A stretch of DNA of 39,947 nt from Bradyrhizobium manausense (GTDB lineage: Bacteria; Pseudomonadota; Alphaproteobacteria; Rhizobiales; Xanthobacteraceae). The stretch spans positions 290,682 to 330,628 of the forward strand of contig NZ_LJYG01000108.1 in assembly GCF_001440035.1 (NCBI RefSeq), read 5' to 3'. A program made the translations under genes and the position numbers. The notes beneath the pieces were generated by a model. That model did not search any database and was not told the origin of the DNA. It saw only the letters and a program-made list of their open reading frames with translations. Positions 23,464 to 31,106 of this stretch are shown here, piece after piece (the first letter of the stretch is position 1; the number at the start of each line of letters is the position of its first letter).

Positions 23464-26400
23464 TCAGTGTGCGGCCGGCGGGGCGGTGAAGCCCGAAGTG
23501 TTGGCGGCGAAGGTCGCGGCGGGCATACCCATCAGCTTGCCCTTGTCCACCATGTAGAAATGTTCTGCGTTCGGTCCGGGCCATTTCCACACGTTGCCTT
23601 TGCGGGTGTGCTCCGGCGTTGCCCCGGTATCGCGGAGAGCGCGACCTAGCTCTTTGCCATCATGCGGCGCGCGATTGCCGAGCAATTCGCGGATTGCCAC
23701 CGTCGTAAGGCGCCCACCCTCTTCCATCAGCGGCGCAACCTTGTCCGACAGTTCATCAAAGCACGCGGGCTTGCGCAGATACTGAGCTTGGTGGTCCGCC
23801 TGCTCTGCCATCGCTGCGGTCTCGCGACGAAGGTTCATGAGCCCGCGACATTGCGGCCCGTCTTCCTTCGCAGCCTCGCGCGCTTCGGCGATCAGTGACG
23901 GAAACTCATAGGTCAGCTCGTCCAGATTGATCAGAGGCACGCGAACCTTGATGGGCAGAAAGCGGCGGTTGCCGGTATCGTCGGCGAGCAAGTTGACGTG
24001 TGCTGCATCGATCGCGTCGGCGAACTTCTCGTAGTCGCCGTCAAACTCCGGCGGGTTCTGCAAGTTGGACGTGCCGACGAAGATAAAGCGGCGCTTGATG
24101 GTGACGCTTTCGCGACCGTAGGCCTTGCGCGCGGTGTCGGAGCGCTTTGATAGCGTGTTCTTGACCTTGTTTACGTCACGCTTGCCAAGGCCCAACAGTT
24201 CGGCAAGTTCGGCCACAAGCTTGCCCTGCGTCTGCTCAATCAGCACTTTCGGGTCAGCGTCGGGCGCAACATCGCTCGTGAACGCGTCGGCGAAGAACGT
24301 GTCGGCGAGCGCGCGGAACAGCGACGTTTTGCGGTTGCCCTGCGTGCCGATCAAGATAACAACTTCATCAAGGGTGCAGCCCGGGTAGAGGATGCGCGAC
24401 GCCAGCCCTTGCAGCATCACACGGCCGCAGCGCGACACGTATCCATAGAGCGGATGCGTTACCGGGTATCCAAGATACTCAGGCAACCACACGTCCAAGC
24501 GGTTCGACTTCAGCGGGTTGACGGTGAAGTCACCCAAGCGGGTCACGGCGCTATCGACTGCGTTACGCATCGCGTTAGTGAACAGAACATCTTCGATCTT
24601 CTGCACGTTCGGGTCAAAGTGCTCGCGGTTGGCAAGCTCAGAACGCGCAAGCACTGCAAGCTCGGTCGCGACGCGGTTATAGCTCCAATCGACGCGGAAA
24701 TTGCCGTCTGCGTAGGTGATGACGGGGCGGTCAAAGAACGCATCGTGGTAGGTGTTGTGGATGCCGGCGCTGTTGGCGAGCATGAGGATGTTGTTTGTGT
24801 TGCTCGCGGCGATCTTGCCTGAATTGTTCACGATCCAATCGGCTTGATGGCCCGACGCCTTGACGGCCTGGTGCACTTGCGCGACCGCGGTTGCCCAACC
24901 CTGTGCAGGATTGCCCGGGTCCGCCTGCAATTGCTTGCGCACCATTTCGGGGAAGTCGGTCCAGAAACCGCCCAACGCCTTCGGCGCCGGCTCGCGCAAC
25001 CAGTCGAGCGCGGCGGTGGTTGCTTCCACCGGCAACAGATCTGTTGCGGGACGGAACAGCGCAATTTTCGTCGCCAGCTCTGCGCGCTTGACGGCGGCGC
25101 CGCGCCCCTTCTCTCCGATGGCGCTAATCTGGCGTTCGATCTCGACCGCGAGCGGGAACACCAAACCCCACGCAATCCAGCGCGCCTCACTGTTGGGCAA
25201 CAGAACCGGGTTGATGGTTTCCAGCGCGGCGCGGAAAGCGTCATCGTTTACCTTGCCCAGCGGGGCTAGCACGTCGTTCATTTGCAGATGGCCCGACCGA
25301 ACGGCCGGCAGGAAGCGCGATGCAATTTCGATCTTGCCCGCGTCAACGCGCACGCCCCGCGCCAACTCGGCAAGGCGCAAAAGCAAGCGGCTGCGGTACT
25401 CGGCTTTCATGTCGGCAGGGACGTGCAGACCTGTGGGGTACGCTGCGGTGGGTACGGCGCCGGCCACGGTGATGGGCGTAGAGAAGTTCGGCGCGGCGGG
25501 CCCGGCAGCCGGGAACACGAAGTCCGCGATTGGCTGCGCTTCGGTTTGCGTGGTCGCGGCGTTGGGAACGTGCGGCGCGGCCCACGGCAATACAGCAACG
25601 GCGGGAATGGAGGTGGCCACGGACTGCGCAGCTTGTGCCATCGGGGACCGCGGCGGTGCGGCACCTGCGAAGTCATGGGCGGTCGGTACTGCGGCGACCG
25701 TGGGGACTGAAGAACCGTAGCCGGCGGGGTTCGCGGACGTGTTGCTGCCGGCGCCGCGCATCTCGCGGAGATACATCGCAGCGATGCCGTTGCCCTTGTT
25801 CAGGCCGTGGGTGACTTGCTGCTCGTAGTGCGGCGCGCCTTTCAGCTCGGTGACGCTGTCCAGCTCTTTGAGCGCTTCCACGTCGGTCACGATGCCGCTT
25901 TCAATCAGTGCGCGCCAATAGCCGGCAGCGGCGAATACGTGCGTATCGCGGCCCGTGGCGCCCGGCTCCATGATCTTGCGCGCCTTCGCCTTGGCGAGCT
26001 TGCGGCCCTTTTCCACGAGAAGCATTTTCTCGGTACCCATCAACTCGGCAGCCGGCGGCAACGGCGCGTAGTCGTTGGCGTCTTCCTCGCGCGGCTTCAA
26101 CACGTAGCCAACCAACGCGAGTGCTTCGATGATTTTGGTAACGAGCGTATCCCAATCGATCACGGGCAGCTGCGACACGGGCGGCAGCTCGCCATCCCAG
26201 CGATACGGCTGCCCGGTTTGCGGGTGGATGCCCTGCGCAACAATCTGCCCGTTCATAATCAGCTGGACTTTGAATTCCGGCCTCGCTGGGTCCAGCTGAC
26301 TGCGGAAAACAAGGTCGGTGCCCTTCGTCGGCAACTCGATATTCCCGGCGGTCATCGCGAGGCGGGAGAGCGCAACGAAGCCTTTCTTGCCGTAACGGAA

Positions 26401-26841
26401 CGGCGTTCCGGCGAGCGCTTCGCGAACAAGCTTTTCGAGCGCAGACACGGCGGCCGGGTCGGTCGCGTCGACGTCGATTGCCAGCGACTTGCGTTGCGAC
26501 ATGCGCAAGCCGGTGCCGCGGTTGGTGCCGGTCAGCCAGAAGGGCGTCTCCTCGGCGAGCGTGGAAGTCCGCCAGCTCGGAAACGTCCCGCCACCGTTGT
26601 TCGCAGGGCGCTTGCCGGCGCCGTCACCATAGGCGGCGGTTTCTTCACGGTGCGAGATGCAGACGGGGTCATAGCCCTTGCCGGCGTAGTGCTCCGCCCA
26701 TTGCAGGCCTTCCGGCTTCGGCACGACCGGCACGACGCTTGCGGCCCCAGGGAACGCAATGACGTTGCCGGTCGCGGCCGGTGGTTCCGCTGGGGCGGAG
26801 TTGGCTGCCGGGAAGACGAAGGCGGTATTGGCTTGGTGCAC
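23464..26841 (-). CDS. Phage replication protein: primase-polymerase-like domain plus VirE/VapE-type ATPase
   Basis: An 1,125-residue protein combining a priming domain and a helicase-like ATPase. In the N-terminal 250 residues, GYDPVCISHREE, KRPANNGGGTFPSW and KSLAIDVDATDP (acidic pair near residues 123-125) match the bifunctional primase-polymerase plan. A low-complexity Ala/Pro/Thr linker (about residues 370-480) follows. The C-terminal part holds the virulence-associated-E domain: a variant Walker A, LIGTQGNRKTSLFRALA (about 825-841), GKLVAELAELLGLGKRDVNK, IKRRFIFVGTSNLQNPPEF and DTGNRRFLPIKV. Such fusions initiate replication of phages and satellites, usually from a nearby iteron origin, which is present upstream. 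GTG 26841 follows GAGAG; TTG 26874 is an alternative. Confidence 0.85.
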   Translation of the reverse strand: MHQANTAFVFPAANSAPAEPPAATGNVIAFPGAASVVPVVPKPEGLQWAEHYAGKGYDPVCISHREETAAYGDGAGKRPANNGGGTFPSWRTSTLAEETPFWLTGTNRGTGLRMSQRKSLAIDVDATDPAAVSALEKLVREALAGTPFRYGKKGFVALSRLAMTAGNIELPTKGTDLVFRSQLDPARPEFKVQLIMNGQIVAQGIHPQTGQPYRWDGELPPVSQLPVIDWDTLVTKIIEALALVGYVLKPREEDANDYAPLPPAAELMGTEKMLLVEKGRKLAKAKARKIMEPGATGRDTHVFAAAGYWRALIESGIVTDVEALKELDSVTELKGAPHYEQQVTHGLNKGNGIAAMYLREMRGAGSNTSANPAGYGSSVPTVAAVPTAHDFAGAAPPRSPMAQAAQSVATSIPAVAVLPWAAPHVPNAATTQTEAQPIADFVFPAAGPAAPNFSTPITVAGAVPTAAYPTGLHVPADMKAEYRSRLLLRLAELARGVRVDAGKIEIASRFLPAVRSGHLQMNDVLAPLGKVNDDAFRAALETINPVLLPNSEARWIAWGLVFPLAVEIERQISAIGEKGRGAAVKRAELATKIALFRPATDLLPVEATTAALDWLREPAPKALGGFWTDFPEMVRKQLQADPGNPAQGWATAVAQVHQAVKASGHQADWIVNNSGKIAASNTNNILMLANSAGIHNTYHDAFFDRPVITYADGNFRVDWSYNRVATELAVLARSELANREHFDPNVQKIEDVLFTNAMRNAVDSAVTRLGDFTVNPLKSNRLDVWLPEYLGYPVTHPLYGYVSRCGRVMLQGLASRILYPGCTLDEVVILIGTQGNRKTSLFRALADTFFADAFTSDVAPDADPKVLIEQTQGKLVAELAELLGLGKRDVNKVKNTLSKRSDTARKAYGRESVTIKRRFIFVGTSNLQNPPEFDGDYEKFADAIDAAHVNLLADDTGNRRFLPIKVRVPLINLDELTYEFPSLIAEAREAAKEDGPQCRGLMNLRRETAAMAEQADHQAQYLRKPACFDELSDKVAPLMEEGGRLTTVAIRELLGNRAPHDGKELGRALRDTGATPEHTRKGNVWKWPGPNAEHFYMVDKGKLMGMPAATFAANTSGFTAPPAAH

Positions 26842-26954
26842 TGCGTTTGGCTCTCGGTTGAGGCCGCCGCGCAATCGTGCTAGGAATGGGGCGTTCGCAC
26901 CTCTGGGTGCGCGACCCCTCGCCTAGCAGCCCTGCGACGGCTGCTTTGGTGATT

Positions 26955-26986
26955 AAGGCCTTCGGGATTGCCGTCCCGGGGGCCTT
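26955..26986. promoter_or_regulatory. Leader stem-loop upstream of the primase/ATPase gene
   Basis: AAGGCC (26955-26960) pairs with GGCCTT (26981-26986), and CGGGA (26963-26967) pairs with TCCCG (26974-26978), in the roughly 180-base leader between the promoter at 27,026 and the gene start. It could terminate or attenuate leftward transcription. A second hairpin (GCACC with GGGTGC) lies closer to the gene, near 26,898-26,911. Confidence 0.45.
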
Positions 26987-27025
26987 TCGTCGTTTTACGA
27001 CTAGGGCCCGGCCCCAACACGAGCG

Positions 27026-27077
27026 ATACTAAGCCCGCATTTTCCGTTCGCAACGAGAAATAGTGTATACGGTACAC
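27026..27077 (-). promoter_or_regulatory. Leftward promoter with upstream palindromic operator
   Basis: On the minus strand TTGCGA (27053-27048), a 16-base spacer and TAGTAT (27031-27026) form a plausible promoter for the replication genes. Just upstream, GTGTATACGGTACAC (27063-27077) has perfect GTGTA/TACAC arms and reads GTGTACCGTATAC on the minus strand, matching the operator-like sites at 21,045 and 33,740. Confidence 0.55.
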
Positions 27078-27270
27078 GGACTTAGGGGCGGCTATCGCTG
27101 TGTAAGTCGTTGACGGATAACGGTGTAACTTTGCGCGATACAGTAAAACGCAGTAGTTTTGTCCTGCCAAACAACGATCTTTGGTATTTTATCCCCCTCA
27201 CGCCGCTGTGCAGAACGCTGAGCAGCGACAGGCAACCCCCGGATCGCGGTCCCGGCGCTGCCGGCGGGCC

Positions 27271-27712
27271 TGTGAACCCTGTGAACCCTAATTAGTGTGA
27301 CATTCAAACAACAGCAGTCATGCGCTTCCGGCATACCGCGTTTTTCGGGGTCCGGTTTGTTAGTTTGGGTAGGTAGCTCGCGGCGTGAACCCTGCCGGCC
27401 TTTGTGAGCCCTTGGTGAAGGGTGGGGAGGACCGGCAGGGTTCACGCCCTAAATGCTTTGTTTTGCAGGCTTTCCGCCGCTCTGTGAACCCTGTGAACCC
27501 TGAAATGGACTACTAGAGGAGAATAGGAATAATACCCGGGTAATAATATGGTTACTATTTGTGCCTTAGTATCTACCAAATAGAGAGTGGGGAAAGTAGG
27601 TCCGAGCAGGGTTCACAGGGCTCACATCGGTCCCAACTGCCTGGTTTCATTACGAAATCCGTGAAGGTGACGTGCATTCACGCACGGTTCACCATTCACA
27701 TCCTGGGTTCAC
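27271..27712. other. Candidate replication origin with GTGAACCCT iterons
   Basis: GTGAACCCT occurs exactly seven times in about 350 bases: forward at 27272, 27281, 27385, 27484 and 27493, and reversed at 27437 and 27608. Near copies are at 27404 (GTGAGCCCT), 27617 (reversed, one change), 27686 and 27704 (reversed, partial). Two pairs are tandem, spaced exactly 9 bases. An AT-rich stretch (about 27,505-27,600) lies between the forward and reversed groups. There is no supported gene. This is the classic layout of an iteron-controlled origin of plasmids and some phages, next to the replication protein gene. Confidence 0.7.
27383..27447. repeat. 16-bp perfect inverted repeat inside the iteron region
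   Basis: GCGTGAACCCTGCCGG (27383-27398) is perfectly repeated in inverted orientation as CCGGCAGGGTTCACGC (27432-27447). The 33-base loop carries a variant iteron and a smaller stem, CCCTT-GGTG-AAGGG. Each arm includes one iteron. Such a structure can form a cruciform or serve as a single-strand initiation site. Confidence 0.75.
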
Positions 27713-27735
27713 AGCGGTATGTGCCAAACGCGGGT

Positions 27736-28281
27736 CTAGTCGGTTAGGACCAGCAAGCCCGGCACGGTCGCGGGCCCGTCACTTGTCAGGGTCGCCCCGT
27801 AGGGCTGCGGGCGTGCGTAGGACGCGGCTGCGGTGGCGATGACGCGAGCGGCCTGTAGACGTGGCGCCATAGCCGCCAGCCCCGCCCACCCGATTGGACA
27901 GGCCAGCGACGCGAGCACGAGCAAACGCCCGGTGTCCCCGGCCATCAGCTCGCGGGCAACCTCCTCTGCCATGGCGGCGCGCATGCGATCTAGCGCGGCG
28001 AGCGCGTCAAAGTCTTTCTTGCGGCGCCGGGCGGCGGTGGTGTGCTTCTCGATGCGGAGCGAAGCGGCGAACAACAGCTTGCAGGCGTCGGCGACCGCTT
28101 CGGCCCAATCGTCGGGGATGCCGGCGGCCCGGAGCGTGGCGGACGTGATAGGCATCTCCGCGACCCCAGCGGGTTTCAGATCGCCCACACGGCCGTCATG
28201 CGCGAGCCTAACGAGCCTGTGCGCGACTGTTTCGAGAGGGGCGAGCGTGCAGTTCTTGACAATGGCGGGCAGCGACGTCAT
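27736..28281 (-). CDS. Hypothetical protein, last gene of the leftward accessory operon
   Basis: A 181-residue alanine-rich, mostly helical protein. Residues 1-60: MTSLPAIVKNCTLAPLETVA and AGVAEMPITSATLRAAGIPD. The middle helix is strongly charged (HTTAARRRKKDFDALAALDR), and the C-terminus is hydrophobic and small-residue rich (LACPIGWAGLAAMAPRLQAA). No family is recognised. The ATG at 28281 overlaps the TGA of the gene before it (ATGA). It ends only 24 bases from the iteron region, so a role in origin function is conceivable but not shown. Confidence 0.6.
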   Translation of the reverse strand: MTSLPAIVKNCTLAPLETVAHRLVRLAHDGRVGDLKPAGVAEMPITSATLRAAGIPDDWAEAVADACKLLFAASLRIEKHTTAARRRKKDFDALAALDRMRAAMAEEVARELMAGDTGRLLVLASLACPIGWAGLAAMAPRLQAARVIATAAASYARPQPYGATLTSDGPATVPGLLVLTD

Positions 28282-28793
28282 GCGCGAGCGTCCGAGGGCC
28301 TCAGAAGGTCGTCAACGCCATCGGACATCGCCCCCTCCTCCGCCAGCACCGCCGCCAGCTTCTCTCGCATGTCCCTGTAATCCTGCCCAGCGTCGGACTT
28401 GTTTTCGGACTTGTCGATTTGACCCGATGTTAGCAACCTCCAGCGCTGCGATGGCGTGAGGTCCCCAACGGTCCGTTTCCGCCCCGCCGTCTGCGCAATG
28501 CGGACCGCACGCGCAAGCCCCGCGTCTGCATCAATCGCGCTGCCGATCTCGGCGGGCTCCAGTTCGACCTCTGCCGCGGCTTCGTCCAGCGGGAAGCCCT
28601 CGCGCAACGCCGCTAGAAACACATCCCTGCGACGCCGGGCGGCTGCCGGCCCCAACAGACCACCCAATGCGGGCGCGGCGTTAGGCGCGTCCTGCTCCAG
28701 CCACGCCAGCACGAGTTCGGGTCTGACAGGCGAACCGAACGGATGTGCGGGTTTACCGACGAGTGCGGCGAAATCTACGACACGGGAGGTCAT
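28278..28793 (-). CDS. Hypothetical protein with phage-type HTH segment
   Basis: A 171-residue protein. Residues 50-100 (RRRRDVFLAALREGFPLDEA, EVELEPAEIGSAIDADAGLA) resemble the helix-turn-helix of phage small-terminase or HTH_23-type proteins: FLxALxEGxxxxxAAxxxxxxxxxI. The C-terminus is acidic and helical (DYRDMREKLAAVLAEEGAMS). It is not close enough to any terminase to call it one, and there is no large subunit nearby. It is translationally coupled to the gene after it. Confidence 0.6.
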   Translation of the reverse strand: MTSRVVDFAALVGKPAHPFGSPVRPELVLAWLEQDAPNAAPALGGLLGPAAARRRRDVFLAALREGFPLDEAAAEVELEPAEIGSAIDADAGLARAVRIAQTAGRKRTVGDLTPSQRWRLLTSGQIDKSENKSDAGQDYRDMREKLAAVLAEEGAMSDGVDDLLRPSDARA

Positions 28794-28797
28794 GCGA

Positions 28798-29016
28798 TTA
28801 TTGCACCGATTTGCATGAAATTTGCATAGCCAGTTCGCGCGTCAGTCGGTTCGCTTCCGCGCGCGTCTCACAGCGGCGCAACGTTTCGCCATGGCAGACG
28901 ACACGATAGCAGGACGCTTCTTTGATGATCTTCAGCTTCGGCGCGACAGCAACGCCGCGCACGGTCAGGCCTTGGCGCCGAGCCGCAGCGAGCAATTTAT
29001 CGAGATCGCTGGACAT
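28798..29016 (-). CDS. Mini-domain protein A (DUF2188-like pattern)
   Basis: A 72-residue protein starting MSSDLDKLLAAARRQGLTVR at ATG 29016, with GAGGTACGGCG before it. It ends with a strand-strand-helix unit: CYRVVCHGETLRRCETRAEA then NRLTRELA. The same unit appears in the next three genes upstream on this strand. The start codon lies inside the preceding gene. Confidence 0.6.
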   Translation of the reverse strand: MSSDLDKLLAAARRQGLTVRGVAVAPKLKIIKEASCYRVVCHGETLRRCETRAEANRLTRELAMQISCKSVQ

Positions 29017-29188
29017 CGCCGTACCTCTGCACCCAGCACTCTGCGAAGACACGCATTGCGGCTTGCGCCTTGCGTTCGGTCCTGCATTTGTGCAGCACTT
29101 CCAAACCGCGCACGACGTAGCGTCGGCGGACGTAGAGACCGCTCGCGGTTATTGCTTCGTCGATTTCAGCCTCAGTTGGTATCGACAT
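28997..29188 (-). CDS. Mini-domain protein B
   Basis: A 63-residue protein. After a short acidic helix (PTEAEIDEAITASG) comes the unit LYVRRRYVVRGLEVLHKCRT followed by ERKAQAAMRVFAECW, related to the neighbours' strand-strand-helix unit. ATG 29188 overlaps the TGA of the gene before it, so translation is coupled. No family is recognised beyond the local similarity. Confidence 0.6.
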   Translation of the reverse strand: MSIPTEAEIDEAITASGLYVRRRYVVRGLEVLHKCRTERKAQAAMRVFAECWVQRYGDVQRSR

Positions 29189-29535
29189 CAGTCGCCAATC
29201 TGCGCCAGTATCAGCCTGCCGGCAGCCCGCTCGGCACTAGCGCGGTCCTTGTATCTAGCGATGGCGCGACCGCCGCGCATGACGCGAAAGCCGCGGCCGA
29301 GCAGCATTTCGACAATGCGGATGTCATAGCGAGCCATCAGCGCGGCCTTGCGGGCTTCCAGCCGCGCCGCGATGTCGGCCTCGTACCGCCGCGCCTCTGC
29401 GACAACACCAGCCTCGATTTGCCGCGCAAGCAGTAACCGCGCCTTCGCTTCAGCCGCCTCGCGCGAGCCGTGTTTCGACACCAGCGAGGCCCCGCGATAG
29501 ACGGCCGTGCCTTTGATCCAGATGTCACACACCAC
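29188..29535 (-). CDS. Mini-domain protein C with two copies of the unit
   Basis: A 115-residue protein whose start is placed at GTG 29535, eight bases after GGAG and overlapping the end of the gene before it; an in-frame ATG at 29622 would overlap that gene by almost 100 bases. It carries two units, DIWIKGTAVYRGASLVSKHG with REAAEAKARLLLA, and RGFRVMRGGRAIARYKDRAS with AERAAGRLILA, joined by a long helix (EARRYEADIAARLEARKAAL). Each copy has the same strand, basic turn, strand and TRxEAxxxAxxL-type helix. Confidence 0.6.
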   Translation of the reverse strand: MVCDIWIKGTAVYRGASLVSKHGSREAAEAKARLLLARQIEAGVVAEARRYEADIAARLEARKAALMARYDIRIVEMLLGRGFRVMRGGRAIARYKDRASAERAAGRLILAQIGD

Positions 29536-29869
29536 CGGTGAGACTCCGCAGCGCTTTGGTTCGAATATGCGCCTCCGCGTCTTCGCGCGTAGCATGGGAC
29601 GTTCGGGGATACTTCCGTGCAAAAATCACCCAGAAGCTCCCGGACGTGGCTTCTCGAACTGTCAACTGCAGACGCTCAATTGCCGCGGCGATGTCGTCTT
29701 CTGTCGGTTCCTGTCTCTCCGAAAGCTTCGCAACCGGTGCCGGCGGCCACAGCACAACACGGCGTCCGGTCGCGTGGTCGGTGACGCTTACTGCGCGCTC
29801 CAGAACGGCGTCGTCCAGCGCGTCAGGGTGCACGGTCTCGCCGCTGCTAAGCAGTATCTCGTAGCGCAT
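29525..29869 (-). CDS. Mini-domain protein D
   Basis: A 114-residue protein. An N-terminal beta part (MRYEILLSSGETVHPDALDD, VLERAVSVTDHATGRRVVLW) is followed by a helix (TEDDIAAAIERLQLTVREAT) and then the shared unit SFWVIFARKYPRTSHATRED with AEAHIRTKALRSL. ATG 29869 starts five bases after the preceding stop. It is the first gene of the four-member group. Confidence 0.6.
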   Translation of the reverse strand: MRYEILLSSGETVHPDALDDAVLERAVSVTDHATGRRVVLWPPAPVAKLSERQEPTEDDIAAAIERLQLTVREATSGSFWVIFARKYPRTSHATREDAEAHIRTKALRSLTGGV

Positions 29870-29873
29870 GTTG

Positions 29874-30065
29874 CTAACGCCGCTCCACGCACTTCCGCCG
29901 CATCTGCGCCCATTCGTCGAGGTCGTCCCGCGAGTAATAGAGATAGCCGTTCACGACGCTGTGCGCGGGACCGTTGCCGCGCTTTGCGTGCTCGGCCAAT
30001 GCGTGCGCGGTCATGGCGAAATGCCTCAAGGACAGATACGACGCGGCCTCTTGTTTCGTCAGCAT
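29874..30065 (-). CDS. Excisionase-like helix-turn-helix protein
   Basis: A 63-residue protein starting MLTKQEAASYLSLRHFAMTA, the usual opening of Xis/MerR-type HTH_17 domains, with a wing-like VNGYLYYSRDDLDEWAQMRR at the end (YxxxDLDxW is typical of the family). Such proteins bend DNA in phage excision or act as small regulators. No integrase is present in the window, so a role in excision is only a possibility. The ATG at 30065 overlaps the TGA of the gene before it. Confidence 0.7.
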   Translation of the reverse strand: MLTKQEAASYLSLRHFAMTAHALAEHAKRGNGPAHSVVNGYLYYSRDDLDEWAQMRRKCVERR

Positions 30066-30544
30066 ACGACGCACCACCGTTCCTTGCCGGCGTCGTAGCT
30101 CAGCTTGCCTGCGCCAACCTGCCGGGCTAGCCAAAGCTTCAGCGTCTCGCCTCCGCCGAAAAGCTCGCGCAGGGCAGGTTGTTTGATCAAAAGGCCGACG
30201 CCGAACCAGCTGTCCAGCGAATGCAAGACGTCCTCTATCGCGGCGAATGCAGCGCGGTCGTCTATCTCTAACAATCCGACGTCGAACGCAGTTGATGGCG
30301 TTATACGGAAGCGCTCGCGCGGCGGCTCCCCACCGACGCTACACGTCATGCGACCGCGCGCTGACTGATCGCGAAGCCAATCTTCGATGTTGCCGAAGTT
30401 GCCTAGCGTATCGCGAACGAAAGGGTCCTTGCAGATCGCGACCGGTGAAAAGTAACCGTAGACAGGTTTGCCGTCGGCTATGCGCTTCGCGGCGATGGCT
30501 TCGAAAATCTTACGGTCGGTGTAGCTGAGTTCAGTGCTGCGCAT
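30059..30544 (-). CDS. Hypothetical protein with duplicated small domain
   Basis: A 161-residue protein. The first half has PFVRDTLGNFGNIEDWLRDQ and GEPPRERFRITPSTA; the second half repeats the plan as ALRELFGGGETLKLWLARQV and AGKLSYDAGKERWCV. The first half also matches the protein at 22,738-23,067 (IRDMFGRFGNFEKWL, RWSVTPKA). It therefore looks like two copies of a small winged-helix-like unit. The start overlaps the end of the acetyltransferase gene by 14 bases. Confidence 0.65.
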   Translation of the reverse strand: MRSTELSYTDRKIFEAIAAKRIADGKPVYGYFSPVAICKDPFVRDTLGNFGNIEDWLRDQSARGRMTCSVGGEPPRERFRITPSTAFDVGLLEIDDRAAFAAIEDVLHSLDSWFGVGLLIKQPALRELFGGGETLKLWLARQVGAGKLSYDAGKERWCVVC

Positions 30545-31106
30545 TCCAGTCGCTCCTTGTCATTGAGTACACCCAGCTATCGCGGGGCGCGTCGCCAAGT
30601 TGTGGCCGCACGATGTGGCCACGGATCAGACCTTCAGTCCGAAAACCGAGGCGGTTGTTCAGGCGCAGCACCAGTTCGTTTTGAATGTCGGTGAACCCCC
30701 AGACCCGGCACACGGTCGGGAGTGTCCAAAGGTACGCCAACAGCGCACGAAGGAAGTCCTTGGCACCGCGCCGTGCAGCCCGGTCGCGCACCATGCCGAA
30801 GCCGATTTCGACCGCGTCATACTTGTCGGGCTCGATCGCGGACACGGCGACACCAACGATCCCCAGCACGCGTTCCGGTTCGTCGTCGCGGATCAGCGCG
30901 AACGTGTGCGAGTTCGGTCCGCCTGCGTTGCCTTGAAGCTTCGCGATGTGCTGGCGCGTTTCGGACTCGTCAACATGCGTCTTGAACGAAAGATGGCGCG
31001 ACACCTCCGCGTCGCCGAAATATTCTTTGAACAGTTGCGGCGCATCGGCGACCGACAGAGGCCGAAGGCGCATACCGCCTACGCGGAGATCAAACAAGCT
31101 TGCCAT
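30531..31106 (-). CDS. GNAT-family N-acetyltransferase (RimJ/RimL-like)
   Basis: A 191-residue acetyltransferase of the Acetyltransf_3 type, using acetyl-CoA to modify an amine. The start is RVGGMRLRPLSVADAPQLFK, followed by the central strand RVLGIVGVAVSAI, VEIGFGMVRDRAARRGAKDF and VWGFTDIQNELVLRLNNRLG (the LxNxxSxxLxxKxGF-like end of the family), then FRTEGLIRGHIV. The usual Q/RxxGxG/A loop is altered to DRAARRGAKDF. In phages such enzymes can modify host proteins or nucleotides; the target here is unknown. It overlaps genes on both sides. Confidence 0.8.
   Translation of the reverse strand: MASLFDLRVGGMRLRPLSVADAPQLFKEYFGDAEVSRHLSFKTHVDESETRQHIAKLQGNAGGPNSHTFALIRDDEPERVLGIVGVAVSAIEPDKYDAVEIGFGMVRDRAARRGAKDFLRALLAYLWTLPTVCRVWGFTDIQNELVLRLNNRLGFRTEGLIRGHIVRPQLGDAPRDSWVYSMTRSDWNAQH

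Noticed and set aside
24860..26883. Plus-strand frames opposite the primase/ATPase gene
   Set aside because: The minus frame encodes a clear primase and VirE-type ATPase; the plus frames show no motifs or ribosome-binding sites.
27271..27712. CRISPR array
   Set aside because: The repeats are 9-base words with irregular spacing and both orientations, without uniform spacers or cas genes; iterons explain them better.
28278..28793. Small terminase subunit
   Set aside because: The HTH pattern is suggestive, but there is no large terminase nearby and similar HTH patterns occur in many regulators.
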